The translations under genes and the position numbers were made by a program. Of a stretch of DNA of 64,000 nucleotides, positions 1 through 8,940 are shown piece by piece. Location of the stretch: NCBI RefSeq assembly GCF_001424305.1, contig NZ_LMPD01000003.1, positions 234,387-298,386 of the forward strand. Direction: 5' to 3'. Within the stretch, counting starts at the first letter, position 1; each line of letters starts with the position of its first letter. The DNA comes from Pedobacter sp. Leaf176 (GTDB lineage: Bacteria; Bacteroidota; Bacteroidia; Sphingobacteriales; Sphingobacteriaceae). Below the pieces are notes generated by a model that was given only the letters and a program-made list of their open reading frames with translations, was not told where the DNA came from and did no database searches.

Positions 1-1909
1 AAGCTTTTGTACCTCCTTTCAATTATCACGAAACGAGTCAGCGCGCCCTTTCCGACCCTTCGTCGGAACTTGTGCTGACGAACAATAAAGCTTTGACGAG
101 TTTATCCGACATCAGATCCAAGCCTTGATTGTTTGTTTCTTTATCATCAAGGATAAAGAAAGAGCCCCCTCGGCGGCGGCGAGCCGAGGCAAGACCGAGC
201 GAGGGGCAAGACCGAGCGAACGCTTTAAGGTTCCCGCCTGCGCGGGAATGACGACCGCATTATAGCGAGCGCCTTAAACCCCTATCCGCCTATCGGCACC
301 TTTCCCTAAAACGGAAAGGGCTAGAAAAATAAATTACCGCATCTGCAATATGATCCATGCTATCTGCACCCTGCAACCCCCTTCCCTTTGGGGAGGGCCG
401 GGGTGGGGCTTCTCCTCCCCCTGCCACACATCGCGCTCTCCTAGTAGAACGATCTTTGCAAATTATTAATGTAAGATTAAAAAGATTTCTCCGCTACGGT
501 CGAAATGACGACGCGACGTGCCCCTCAATTTTCAAAGTAGATACCTACGGATTCCCGTCTATACGTCCTGCCATCTGCACCCTGCTATCGGCCTGGGAAA
601 TGATGGAAGGAGAAACCGTTAAAGCTTTTGTACCTCCTTTCAATTACCGCGAACCGAGTCAGCGCGCCCTTTCCGACCCTTCGTCGGAACTTGTGCTGAC
701 AAACAATAAAGCTTTGACGAATTTATCCGACATCAGATCCAAGCCTTGATTGTTTGTTTCTTTATCATCAAGGATAAAGAAAGAGCCCTTCGGTGGCTAA
801 CCGAGGCAAGAATGAGTGAGGGGATGAATAGCGAACGCTTTAAGGTTCCCGCCTGCGCGGGAATGACGACTGCATTATAGCGGGAGCCTTAAACCCCTAT
901 CCGCCCATCGGCACCTTTCCCCAAAACGGAAAGGGCTAGAAAAATAAATTACTGCATCTCCAATATGCTCCACGCTATCTGCACCCTGCAACCCCCTTCC
1001 CTTTGGGGAGGGCCGGGGTGGGGCCTCCTCCCCCTGCCACAACACGACCGCCGCGCTTGTGCTGACGAACAATAAAGCTTTGACGAGTTTATCCGACATC
1101 AGATCCAAGCCTTGATTTTTTGTTACTTTTTCATCAAGGAAAAAGTAAAGGCCTTTCGGTGGCTAACCGAGGCAAGACCGAGCGAACCGTATTATAGCGG
1201 GCGCCTTAAACCCTATCCGCCTATCGGCACCTTTCCCTAAAACGGAAAGGGCTAGAAAAATAAATTACCGTATCTGCAATATGCTCCATGCTATCTGCAC
1301 CCTACTTCTCCCTCTCCTTCGGGGAGGGTCGGGGTGGGGCCTCCTCCCCTGCCACAACACGACCATCGCTCTCCTAGTAGAACGATCTTTGCAAATTATT
1401 AATGTAAAATTAAATAGATTTCTCCGCTACGGTCGAAATGACGACGCAATGTGCCCCTCAATTTTCAAAGTAGATACCTACGGATTCCCGTCTATACGTC
1501 CTGCCATCTGCACCATGCTACTGGCATAGGAAATGATGGACGGAGAAAACGTTAAAGCTTTTGTACCTCCTTTCAATTATCACGAAACGAGTCAGCGCGC
1601 CCTTTCCGACCCTTCGTCGGAACTTGTGCTGACGAACAATAAAGCTTTGACCAAGGAAAAAGTAAAGGCCTTTCGGTGGCTAACCGAGGCAAGACCGAGC
1701 GAGGGGCAAGACCGAGCGAACACTTTAAGGTTCCCGCCTGCGCGGGAATGACGACCGGATTATAGCGGGCGCCTTAAACCCCTATCCGCCTATCGGCACC
1801 TTTCCCCAAAACGGAAAGGGCTAGAAAAATAAATTACCGCATCTACAATATGCTCCATGCTATCTGCACCCTGCTACCCCCTCTCCTTCGGGGAGGGCCG
1901 GGGTGGGGC
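1..1909. repeat. tandem array of degenerate ~620-bp repeat units
   Basis: No gene is supported here. A unit beginning AAGCTTTTGTACCTCC occurs at 1, 622 and 1555, with a further unit (about 1057) that lacks the first part; the unit starting at 622 has an internal deletion that joins CCACAACACGACC to GCTTGTGCTGACG. Each unit contains several small palindromes: a TTCCGAC/GTCGGAA hairpin, a TTTCTTTATC/GATAAAGAAA hairpin (136-161, 757-782 and a variant at 1123-1148), a TTCCCGC/GCGGGAA hairpin and a CCTTTCC/GGAAAGG hairpin. ORFs that span it (for example 357-749 and 1281-1529) read through the repeats and have no protein features. Origin and function are not known to me. Confidence 0.85.
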
Positions 1910-2368
1910 CTCTATTGGAGCTTCCCCTCATAGTTTCAAAAAAAATTACCACATAAGAAATATAAGTTCATATAAGCTTAGCGCCTAAATGCTCTTAAAT
2001 GTCTTATATGGTTAAAAAATAAGTTTTACTAATAACACCACGCCCTACGGGTACCCGATAGTTTTTTTCTGCTCCTTGTATCCCCTCTCCTTTGGAGAGG
2101 GTTAGGGTGAGGCCTTCCTCCCCCTGCCACAACACGACCATCGCTCCCCCCTCCAAAGGGGGAAATAGCGAACGCTTAAAATTCGGAAAGGTTCTGCACC
2201 TTGCAACTCCCTCTCCTTCGGGGAGGGTTGGGGTGGGGCTTTTCCTCCCCCTGCCACAACACAACCTTCGCTCCCCCCTCCAAAGGGGGAAATAGCGAAA
2301 GCCTTAAACTTCGGAAAGGTTCTGCACCCTGCAGCCCCCTTCCCTTCGGGGAGGGCCGGGGTGGGGCC
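377..2368. repeat. seven copies of a CCCTCTCC/GGGGAGGG hairpin repeat
   Basis: A 32-34 bp element of the form CCCYTYCCTTYGGGGAGGG followed by YYGGGGTGGGG is present at 377-409, 992-1023, 1308-1339, 1877-1909, 2082-2113, 2207-2239 and 2335-2368, all in the same orientation. The first 19 bases fold into a hairpin. The copy at 2082 is the most diverged (GGAGAGGGTTAGGGTGAGG). A shorter relative (CGCCCCCCTTCGCGGGAGGGG) lies at about 13816 upstream of trpD. REP-like hairpins of this kind are common between genes in Bacteroidota genomes; their role is unknown. Confidence 0.8.
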
Positions 2369-2370
2369 CC
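1910..2370. repeat. intergenic GC-rich hairpin repeats, two ~127-bp units
   Basis: This is the part of the first gene-free stretch next to the efflux operon. At 1925-2035 it is AT-rich with an imperfect inverted repeat built on ATATAAG and CTTATAT. From 2082 a unit of roughly 127 bp follows, repeated so that CCCTCTCC-type hairpins fall at 2082, 2207 and 2335, each with the neighbour CCCCCCTCCAAAGGGGG and GGAAATAGCGAA. The last hairpin ends only a few bases before the stop codon of the efflux channel gene, so it could end or stabilise that transcript, but it has no U tract. Confidence 0.75.
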
Positions 2371-3780
2371 TTAATTCCAACCCCCACCTAACGATCTATA
2401 CAAACCAACAACTGCATTTAACTGCTCGTTTTTAATGGTAGTCAGTTCCAGTTCGCTTTGCAATAAATTACCTTGCGCAGTTATCACCTCTAAATAATTC
2501 GCCATGCCGCTTTTAAACAACAAACTTGCATTTCTTGATGCCTGCTGTAAAGTCTGCGCTCTTTTTTCCGCGATGCTATATTGGGTTTTCAGTTTCTCAA
2601 ACTTTGTTAATTCATCCGACACTTCCCCTACGGCATTAATAACCGACTGGCGAAACTGGATAACCGTTTTCTCCCGGTCGATTTTTGCCAGTTCTAAATT
2701 GCTTTTCAGCTGTCCCCTTTGGAATATCGGCTGGGTAATGCCGCCGGAAACCAAACCGAATAAAGATGCCGGTACATTAAACCAGTTACTGGCTTTGAAT
2801 GAATTGACACCACCACTTGCAGTAATCACCAGTGAAGGATATAAGCTGGCTTTCGCCACCCCTACTCTGGCATTTGCCACATTTAAAGCAAGTTCAGCAG
2901 ATTTGATATCCGGCCTGCGGCTTAATAAAGCCGATGGAAAACCGGCATTCAAATCCTGCGGGATAAGCATTTTTTCCAGGCGGTTGTTGCGGTTAATCGA
3001 TTGCGGCATCGTACCGATTAAAACACTCAAAGCATTTTCCTGCAAGATTACATTCTGCTCTAAACGGGGAACCAGTTGCGCCGCATTTAACTGTTGCGCC
3101 TGGGCCTGCTGTATAGCCAATGATGTTACCTGACCGGCATCAAACTGTAGATTGATGATTCTAAGTGTGCTGTCGTTTAGCTTCAGGTTTTTCCTGGCGA
3201 TGTCCAGTTGCGCATCCAGCATTAACAAATTGTAATAACCTTGTGCAACATTAGCCACCAAACGGGTTTGAACCGCTTTACGGGCTTCTTCAGTCTGCAG
3301 AAAACTGGCTAAAGCGCCCGCTTTCTGGTTGCGGATTTTACCCCAGATGTCGGCTTCCCAGAAAACGCCCAGGTTCGCTGTATAATCTTCAATATGCGTA
3401 GAACCCGTAAACTGGTTCAGGCTCAATCCGTTTAAACTGTTATCAGAGGGGCGGCTTGAACTTGCCGCCACCTGTAATTTTAACTCGGGTAAATAACCCA
3501 GTTTCGATTGTTTAAACAAGACCTCAGCGGCATCAATATTCTTCAATGCAATCTGCATATCGTAATTCCGAACCAATGCGGTGTCGATTAAGTTTTGTAC
3601 CGTAAGATCATTTATAAAGCTTTTCAAGGGCAAATCGCCGATGCTGGATGAATCTTTTGGTGTTGAATTTCTGAACATTTTCGGCGCCAGACTTTCTGGC
3701 AAGGCCAGATCTTTTGAAACCGAACATCCGCTCCAGATTAATGCAAGGAGCAGGATGGTATAAATATTAAACCGTTTCAT
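2371..3780 (-). CDS. RND efflux outer-membrane lipoprotein (NodT/OprM-type TolC family)
   Basis: Outer-membrane exit duct of a tripartite drug efflux pump. The 469-residue length fits the family. The N-terminus is a lipoprotein signal with lipobox W-S-G-C and Cys19 as the predicted lipidated residue, after which two TolC/OEP repeats follow; the segment LLSRRPDIKSAELAL around residue 285 is the family hallmark of the NodT-like group, and the C-terminus is the usual ENAVVGLYRSLGGGW-type ending. Its start codon lies inside the 3' end of the upstream pump gene (14-bp overlap), so the two are translated together. It is the last gene of the minus-strand operon TetR-MFP-RND-OMF or MFP-RND-OMF, ending at the repeat island. 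Substrate cannot be read from sequence. Confidence 0.93.
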   Translation of the reverse strand: MKRFNIYTILLLALIWSGCSVSKDLALPESLAPKMFRNSTPKDSSSIGDLPLKSFINDLTVQNLIDTALVRNYDMQIALKNIDAAEVLFKQSKLGYLPELKLQVAASSSRPSDNSLNGLSLNQFTGSTHIEDYTANLGVFWEADIWGKIRNQKAGALASFLQTEEARKAVQTRLVANVAQGYYNLLMLDAQLDIARKNLKLNDSTLRIINLQFDAGQVTSLAIQQAQAQQLNAAQLVPRLEQNVILQENALSVLIGTMPQSINRNNRLEKMLIPQDLNAGFPSALLSRRPDIKSAELALNVANARVGVAKASLYPSLVITASGGVNSFKASNWFNVPASLFGLVSGGITQPIFQRGQLKSNLELAKIDREKTVIQFRQSVINAVGEVSDELTKFEKLKTQYSIAEKRAQTLQQASRNASLLFKSGMANYLEVITAQGNLLQSELELTTIKNEQLNAVVGLYRSLGGGWN

Positions 3781-6700
3781 AAACTACATGATTATTATTT
3801 ACAGGTTCTCCATGGTGGTGAACAACCTCATTTTTTGATTTTTTTGATAATTTTTCCTGTAAAGCCTGGAAGATGACGAAAAGCACCGGGATGATGAATA
3901 AACCTAATATTACACCAGATACCATACCGCCTGCGGCGCCAATACTGATGGAGTGGTTACCCTGTGCCGACGGACCTGTTGCGATACTCATCGGGAACAA
4001 ACCAAACACAAAGGCCAGTGAGGTCATGATGATTGGTCTAATCCTTAACCTTGCTGCTTCTATCGCTGCATCTACAATACTCAATCCTGCCTTTCTTCGC
4101 TGCACGGCAAACTCTACAATCAGGATGGCATTTTTAGCGAGCAAACCAATAAGCATAATCAGCGCCACCTGTACATAAATGTTGTTTTCGATACCGGTTA
4201 AACCCAATACGGCAAACACACCGAATACACCTGTAGGGATGGAAAGGATGACCGCTAATGGCAGGATGTAACTCTCATACTGTGCTGCTAACAGGAAGTA
4301 CACAAATACCAGACACAGTAGGAATATCACGGTCGACTGTCCGCCGGAAGAAATTTCCTCACGTGTTTGTCCGGAGAATTCATAGGCATAGCCGGTTGGC
4401 AATTGTTCTTTCGCGGTTTCTTCTATCGCTTTAATCGCATCACCCGAGCTGAAACCTGGTTTAGGAATCGCGTTCACCTCGATGGAATTAAACAAGTTGT
4501 AACGGGAAGCCGTCTCAGAACCATACACGCGGGTTAACTTAACCAGGGTACTGATTGGCACACTTTCGCCTGCCTTGTTTTTAACAAACACCCTATCGAT
4601 ACTTGCCGGGTCGGTCCTGTCGGCCACATCAGCCTGAACCACCACACGGTAGTACTTACCAAAGCGGTTAAAATCGGATGCCTGCGCCGTACCGAAATAC
4701 GTTTGCATGGTTTGTAAGATGTCTTTCTTACTCACGCCCAACTGATCAGCTTTTTCGTCGTTAACATCCAGTTGTAACTGGGGATAATCTGCTTTATAAG
4801 ATGTAAATGCATAAGCAATAGCTGGTTTTGCCATTAACTTCGCGATGAAGTTATTTGCCACACCGCTGAATTTATCCAGCTTGCCATTCGTTTTATCCTG
4901 TAACATTACGTTCATGGCCTCTACGTTACTGAAGCCCGGAACGGTTGGGAAACTGAATACAAAGAAGGTACCGGCAGATATCGCAGCCATTTTAGCCCTT
5001 ACAATGTTTTGTATTTCATCGATATTTTTAACTGCCCCTCTTTCGTCGTTCGGTTTTAACAATAAGAAAATCTGACCAGCCGACGGACTGTTGGATGCCG
5101 TTAAAAAGTTATAACCAGCAAGCGACATCACGAACCTTGCAGATGGCATCGCCCTCAACTCGGCTTCTGCCTGTTTTAACATTTTATTGGTATTGGCTAA
5201 TGAGGTTCCCGAAGGACTGGCCACGGCAATCGCCACGAAGCCCTGATCCTCTGTCGGGATAAAGCCCGTTTTAGTCCGGCTCACCATAAAAACGGTAAGC
5301 AAAACAACTAATGCGAGCCCGGCCATGCTAATCCATTTATGGCGGATAAGCACATTTAAGCCGCCGATATAACGGTTGGTCATGTAATTGAAACCACCAT
5401 TAAAGCCGGCATAAAACTTTTCTACAAAACCTTTTTTAGGGGCATTGTGTCCGCCTCCTGCATGTTTGTTCTTTAAAAATAAGGCTGCCAGCGCAGGACT
5501 TAAAGTCAACGCATTAACCGCTGATATAATAATGGCTATCGCCATGGTTAAGGCGAACTGTTTGTAAAATATACCTGTTGAACCGGTCATGAAACCAACG
5601 GGTAAAAATACCGCCGCCATCACCAGTGTAATCGATATAATGGCCCCGGTAATTTCGTTCATCGCCTGGGTAGTTGCCGCCCTCGGACTCAGCGAAGGAT
5701 TCTCTTCCATTTTGGCATGTACCGCTTCGACGACTACTATCGCATCATCCACCACGATACCAATGGCGAGTACCAATGCAAATAGTGTTAAGAGGTTAAT
5801 GGAGAAGCCGAACAGCTGCATGAAAAAGAAAGTACCGATAATCGCCACCGGAACGGCAATAGCCGGAATTAAAGTCGACCTGAAATCCTGTAAAAAGATA
5901 AATACAACGATAAATACCAGTATAAAGGCTTCTATCAAAGTGTGCTGTACCTGGGTGATGGATTCGTCGAGGTCGGTTTTGGTCCTGTAAAACTGGTTGA
6001 ATTTAATGCCCTCAGGGAAATCTTTCGATAGTTTTACCAACAGTTTATCAATGGCAATCTGGATTTCGTTCGCATTAGAGCCGGATAACTGGATTACACC
6101 AATGGTAATTCCATCTTTTCCATTTAAACGGTTTACACTACCATAACTATAGGCACCCAGCTCCACACGGGCCACATCTTTCAAGCGTAAGATTGAACCA
6201 TCTGAATTAGAACGGATGGCAATGTTTTGATATTCTTCTGGTTTGGTGAGTTTACCTTTATATTTGATGATGTATTCAAAGGCTTCACTACTTCTCTCTC
6301 CTAAACGGCCTGGTGCTGCTTCAAGGTTTTTGTCCTGAACAGCTGCAATCACTTCATTAGGCGTAATTTTATAAGTAGCCAGCTGACTTGGATTTAACCA
6401 GATGCGCATGGAATAATCTTTAATACCACCAAATACACTGGCTGATCCTATACCGGGAATACGTTTTAACTCGGGAATAATGTTGATTTGTGCATAGTTA
6501 TTTACAAAAACCGCATCGTATTTTTTTGGATCTTCAGAGTAGATACCGATGGCACCGATAAAACTATTCTGCTGTTTAGTGGTGGTGATACCATATTGAA
6601 CAACCTCTGAAGGTAACTGACTGGTGGCCTGCGAAACGCGGTTCTGTACGTTAACCGCCGCCTGATCGGGGTTGGTACCCTGCTGAAAGAAAACGGTGAT

Positions 6701-6967
6701 GGCAAGCGTACCGTCGTTACTGGCGCTGGAGGTCATGTAGGTCATGTTCTCCACACCATTAATGGCTTCCTCCAGTGATGGGGTTACCGAACGCAATATG
6801 GTTTCGGCATTGGCCCCGGGATATACAGCGGTAACCAATACCGACGGAGGTGCGATATTTGGAAAGCGCTCTAAGGGCAACTTTGTTAGGCCAAGTATAC
6901 CAAGTATCACCAATAAAATGGAGATAACGGTTGAAAGTACAGGCCTGTCTATAAATTTCTGAAACAT
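3767..6967 (-). CDS. RND multidrug efflux permease, HAE1/AcrB family
   Basis: Inner-membrane proton-driven pump of the tripartite system. The 1066 residues match AcrB-type transporters: one transmembrane helix at the N-terminus (MFQKFIDRPVLSTVISIL), a large periplasmic porter/docking loop, TM2-TM6, a second periplasmic loop and TM8-TM12. The proton-relay aspartate pair is present in TM4 (GIVVDDAIVVVEAV, about residue 407), and the motif GFSINLLTLFALVLAIG precedes it. The C-terminus carries a His-rich cytoplasmic tail (VVHHHGEPVNNNHVVYETV), a feature without known role. It starts 25 bp after the membrane fusion gene and overlaps the channel gene by 14 bp, a typical efflux operon. Confidence 0.95.
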   Translation of the reverse strand: MFQKFIDRPVLSTVISILLVILGILGLTKLPLERFPNIAPPSVLVTAVYPGANAETILRSVTPSLEEAINGVENMTYMTSSASNDGTLAITVFFQQGTNPDQAAVNVQNRVSQATSQLPSEVVQYGITTTKQQNSFIGAIGIYSEDPKKYDAVFVNNYAQINIIPELKRIPGIGSASVFGGIKDYSMRIWLNPSQLATYKITPNEVIAAVQDKNLEAAPGRLGERSSEAFEYIIKYKGKLTKPEEYQNIAIRSNSDGSILRLKDVARVELGAYSYGSVNRLNGKDGITIGVIQLSGSNANEIQIAIDKLLVKLSKDFPEGIKFNQFYRTKTDLDESITQVQHTLIEAFILVFIVVFIFLQDFRSTLIPAIAVPVAIIGTFFFMQLFGFSINLLTLFALVLAIGIVVDDAIVVVEAVHAKMEENPSLSPRAATTQAMNEITGAIISITLVMAAVFLPVGFMTGSTGIFYKQFALTMAIAIIISAVNALTLSPALAALFLKNKHAGGGHNAPKKGFVEKFYAGFNGGFNYMTNRYIGGLNVLIRHKWISMAGLALVVLLTVFMVSRTKTGFIPTEDQGFVAIAVASPSGTSLANTNKMLKQAEAELRAMPSARFVMSLAGYNFLTASNSPSAGQIFLLLKPNDERGAVKNIDEIQNIVRAKMAAISAGTFFVFSFPTVPGFSNVEAMNVMLQDKTNGKLDKFSGVANNFIAKLMAKPAIAYAFTSYKADYPQLQLDVNDEKADQLGVSKKDILQTMQTYFGTAQASDFNRFGKYYRVVVQADVADRTDPASIDRVFVKNKAGESVPISTLVKLTRVYGSETASRYNLFNSIEVNAIPKPGFSSGDAIKAIEETAKEQLPTGYAYEFSGQTREEISSGGQSTVIFLLCLVFVYFLLAAQYESYILPLAVILSIPTGVFGVFAVLGLTGIENNIYVQVALIMLIGLLAKNAILIVEFAVQRRKAGLSIVDAAIEAARLRIRPIIMTSLAFVFGLFPMSIATGPSAQGNHSISIGAAGGMVSGVILGLFIIPVLFVIFQALQEKLSKKSKNEVVHHHGEPVNNNHVVYETV

Positions 6968-6991
6968 GACTTTTTAAACTTTAATAATTTA

Positions 6992-8194
6992 TTAATTTTT
7001 TGTTTTTGCAAGGGCTACTTTATCTGTTGCTTTCTGAGGCGCGATAACCATGCCCTCCTGTAACTTATCAACCCCGCTCAATACAATCTGGTCGCCCACT
7101 TTTACCCCATCTTTAACCAGGTAATTTTCGCCGGCTTTACCAACAATGTTAATGGCTTGTTTTTTCACCTTACTGCTGTCGCCTACGGTAAACACGAATA
7201 CTTTATCCTGCATTTCGACTGTAGAAGACTGCGGTACAAGAATGGCATCGTTGTGTTGTAGGCCCAAACGAACCTTACCCGTATTGCCCGAGCGAAGCAC
7301 GCCGTTCGCATTTGGGAAACTTGCTCTGAGTGTAATGGCGCCTGTATTTTTATCAAACTGACCATCAATCATATCAATCTTACCTTTAATCGGGTAAGCT
7401 GAATTATCCGATAATAAAAGTTCTACTGCTGGCAAGTGTTTGATCCTGTCGGCAGGTGATTTACCCGGGTAGTTTGCATTAAAGTTGTTGAAGTCGTTTT
7501 CCGCAAGCGAGAAGTAAACATGTACTTCGTGGATATCTGACAACTGGGTTAAAGCAATTTGATCCGTCGGCGAAACCAAACTTCCCTGTTTCTTTGGAAT
7601 ACGACCGATATAACCGCTCACCGTTGCTTTAACATTGGTATAACCTAAATTAATTTTGGCCGATGCCACACTTGCTCTGGCTTGCTCGGCATTGGCCTGG
7701 GCGATTTTGTAAGCGGTTTTAGCCGTCTTCAATTGAAAATCAGAAACCACTTTATTCTGAACCAGTGGGGTTAGCTTGTCTACTTCCAGCTGCGCGTTTA
7801 AAATAGCCGCCTCTGCAGCATGTAAGCTGGCTTTTGCATTATTTAAAGCTTCACGGTATGGGTTGTCATTAATTTTGAATAATGTTTGTCCGGCAGAAAC
7901 ATAAGCGCCTTCGTTAACCAGTACGCTTTGTAAATAACCGCTCACCTGCGGACGGACATCAATATCAACAGCGCCCTGTATAGAAGCCGGATATTCGATA
8001 TAAGTGGTTTCGGTGCTTGCACTAATGGCACTTACCGGCAAAGAAGGTGGCGGTGGCGCAGCTGCCGATTGCTCCGGCGATGATTTACAACTTGCAAGAA
8101 GTAAGGAAAGTGTTAGAACAATTAACACTGACTTAACCTTATTAAACTGTTTAACAGTGTTAAGTGAAATGAACAAGTAATGGATAGCATTCAT
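6992..8194 (-). CDS. RND efflux membrane fusion protein (AcrA/MexA type)
   Basis: Periplasmic adaptor that links the inner-membrane pump to the outer-membrane duct. The sequence has a lipobox LLASC (Cys36), a biotinyl-lipoyl-like half (IDVRPQVSGYLQSVLVNEGAYVSAGQ), a helical hairpin rich in Ala and Gln, the second lipoyl half (VKATVSGYIGRI) and a C-terminal beta-barrel/proximal domain. The signal peptide is unusually long because about 20 residues precede the hydrophobic stretch; no later ATG exists, but a TTG or GTG start closer to the lipobox is possible, and a 13-bp palindrome (8151-8163) falls in this extra segment. First structural gene after the TetR gene; expected to be repressed by it. 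Confidence 0.92.
   Translation of the reverse strand: MNAIHYLFISLNTVKQFNKVKSVLIVLTLSLLLASCKSSPEQSAAAPPPPSLPVSAISASTETTYIEYPASIQGAVDIDVRPQVSGYLQSVLVNEGAYVSAGQTLFKINDNPYREALNNAKASLHAAEAAILNAQLEVDKLTPLVQNKVVSDFQLKTAKTAYKIAQANAEQARASVASAKINLGYTNVKATVSGYIGRIPKKQGSLVSPTDQIALTQLSDIHEVHVYFSLAENDFNNFNANYPGKSPADRIKHLPAVELLLSDNSAYPIKGKIDMIDGQFDKNTGAITLRASFPNANGVLRSGNTGKVRLGLQHNDAILVPQSSTVEMQDKVFVFTVGDSSKVKKQAINIVGKAGENYLVKDGVKVGDQIVLSGVDKLQEGMVIAPQKATDKVALAKTKN
8151..8163. promoter_or_regulatory. candidate TetR operator inside the start of the adaptor gene
   Basis: TTAACAGTGTTAA is a perfect palindrome around a central base and matches the core of the two sites at 8235-8245 and 8898-8908. It lies in the first 15 codons of the annotated adaptor gene. 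This may mean that the true start is further downstream, or that the repressor uses a site within the transcribed region. Binding is inferred from the shared sequence and position only. Confidence 0.45.
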
Positions 8195-8234
8195 AATATA
8201 TAATTTATTGTGGATTTAAAGTGTATAAATAATC

Positions 8235-8245
8235 TAACAGTGTTA
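8235..8245. promoter_or_regulatory. candidate TetR operator upstream of the efflux operon
   Basis: TAACAGTGTTA, an 11-bp palindrome, followed on the minus strand by GATTATTTATACACTTTAA. The same operator plus flank (GTTAGATTATTTA then CACTTTAA/CACTTAATAA) is found before the TetR gene, so the two promoter regions look like copies of one another. The site lies between the stop of the TetR gene (8265) and the start of the adaptor gene (8194), where a repressor would block transcription of the pump genes. Confidence 0.55.
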
Positions 8246-8264
8246 AATTACGATTAAAAAAATA

Positions 8265-8870
8265 TTAGCTGTTAATGGATAGGGTAATGCCTTTAATAGC
8301 GTCTTTTAAAATTTGCTGGTTTAACTCGTCTGTTGTTCTTCCATTAGGGCGCACCAGGTTAATTGAAATCAATCCGTGGATGATGGACCAGTAGGTGTAG
8401 TATTTCATACAAATATCATCTTCAGATACCGGTTTCTTTTTGAATAAAGACTCAATCACTTCGCCTAACATATTCGAAACTGTTTCCGCTTCATTCAATG
8501 ATTTTTTTACGGTGCAACAAACCATATCCACACCATACATCAATTGATAAAATTCTTTATTGGCGAAAGCGAAGTTCCAGTAGGCAACCCACATGGCTTC
8601 CATTTTATCTTCGGGTGTTTCATGTTTGTCGCGGGCCGTGCGAATATCCTTTGCCAGAATCTGGTAACCTCTCCTGGTTAGTTCCAGTAAAATACCGTCC
8701 TTATTAGGAAAGTACTCATAAATAATTGGCGCAGTGTATTCAATCTGGTCCGCAATTTTACGCATACTCAAAGCCTGCCACCCTTCTGTTTGAACAATAT
8801 TCAGGGCTGCATCCAGAATACTGGTTCTGGTTTCTTCTTTTAAACGTAGAATTCTTTCTTTACTTCCCAT
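8265..8870 (-). CDS. TetR/AcrR family transcriptional regulator of the efflux operon
   Basis: Likely ligand-responsive repressor of the adjacent pump. An N-terminal TetR helix-turn-helix is clear (ILDAALNIVQTEGWQALSMRKIADQIEYTAP with YEYFPNKDGIL), followed by a helical ligand-binding domain that includes a TetR_C_33/WHG-like region. The ORF can be extended to 8903, but the ATG at 8870 (MGSKERILRLKEE) is preferred: the extra 11 codons are translated from promoter DNA carrying the operator at 8898-8908. It sits 70 bp upstream of the adaptor gene in the same direction, so it may be co-transcribed and autoregulated. Confidence 0.9.
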   Translation of the reverse strand: MGSKERILRLKEETRTSILDAALNIVQTEGWQALSMRKIADQIEYTAPIIYEYFPNKDGILLELTRRGYQILAKDIRTARDKHETPEDKMEAMWVAYWNFAFANKEFYQLMYGVDMVCCTVKKSLNEAETVSNMLGEVIESLFKKKPVSEDDICMKYYTYWSIIHGLISINLVRPNGRTTDELNQQILKDAIKGITLSINS

Positions 8871-8897
8871 GACGGAATTTATTAAGTGTAAATAATC

Positions 8898-8940
8898 TAA
8901 CACCGTTAAGCAAATGTAGAACCATTTCAGAAATCGACAA
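8898..8940 (-). promoter_or_regulatory. promoter with overlapping operator for the TetR gene
   Basis: On the minus strand a -33 TTG (8938-8940) is separated by exactly 19 bp from TACATTTG (8911-8918), the Bacteroidota -7 element TAnnTTTG. Immediately downstream, at the expected transcription start, is TAACGGTGTTA (8898-8908), related to the palindromes at 8235 and 8151. The arrangement predicts autorepression. It also supports translation from 8870 and not 8903. Confidence 0.65.

Noticed and set aside
1..2370. Possible CRISPR array
   Set aside because: Repeat units are hundreds of bp long, no short direct repeats with regular spacers, no cas genes.
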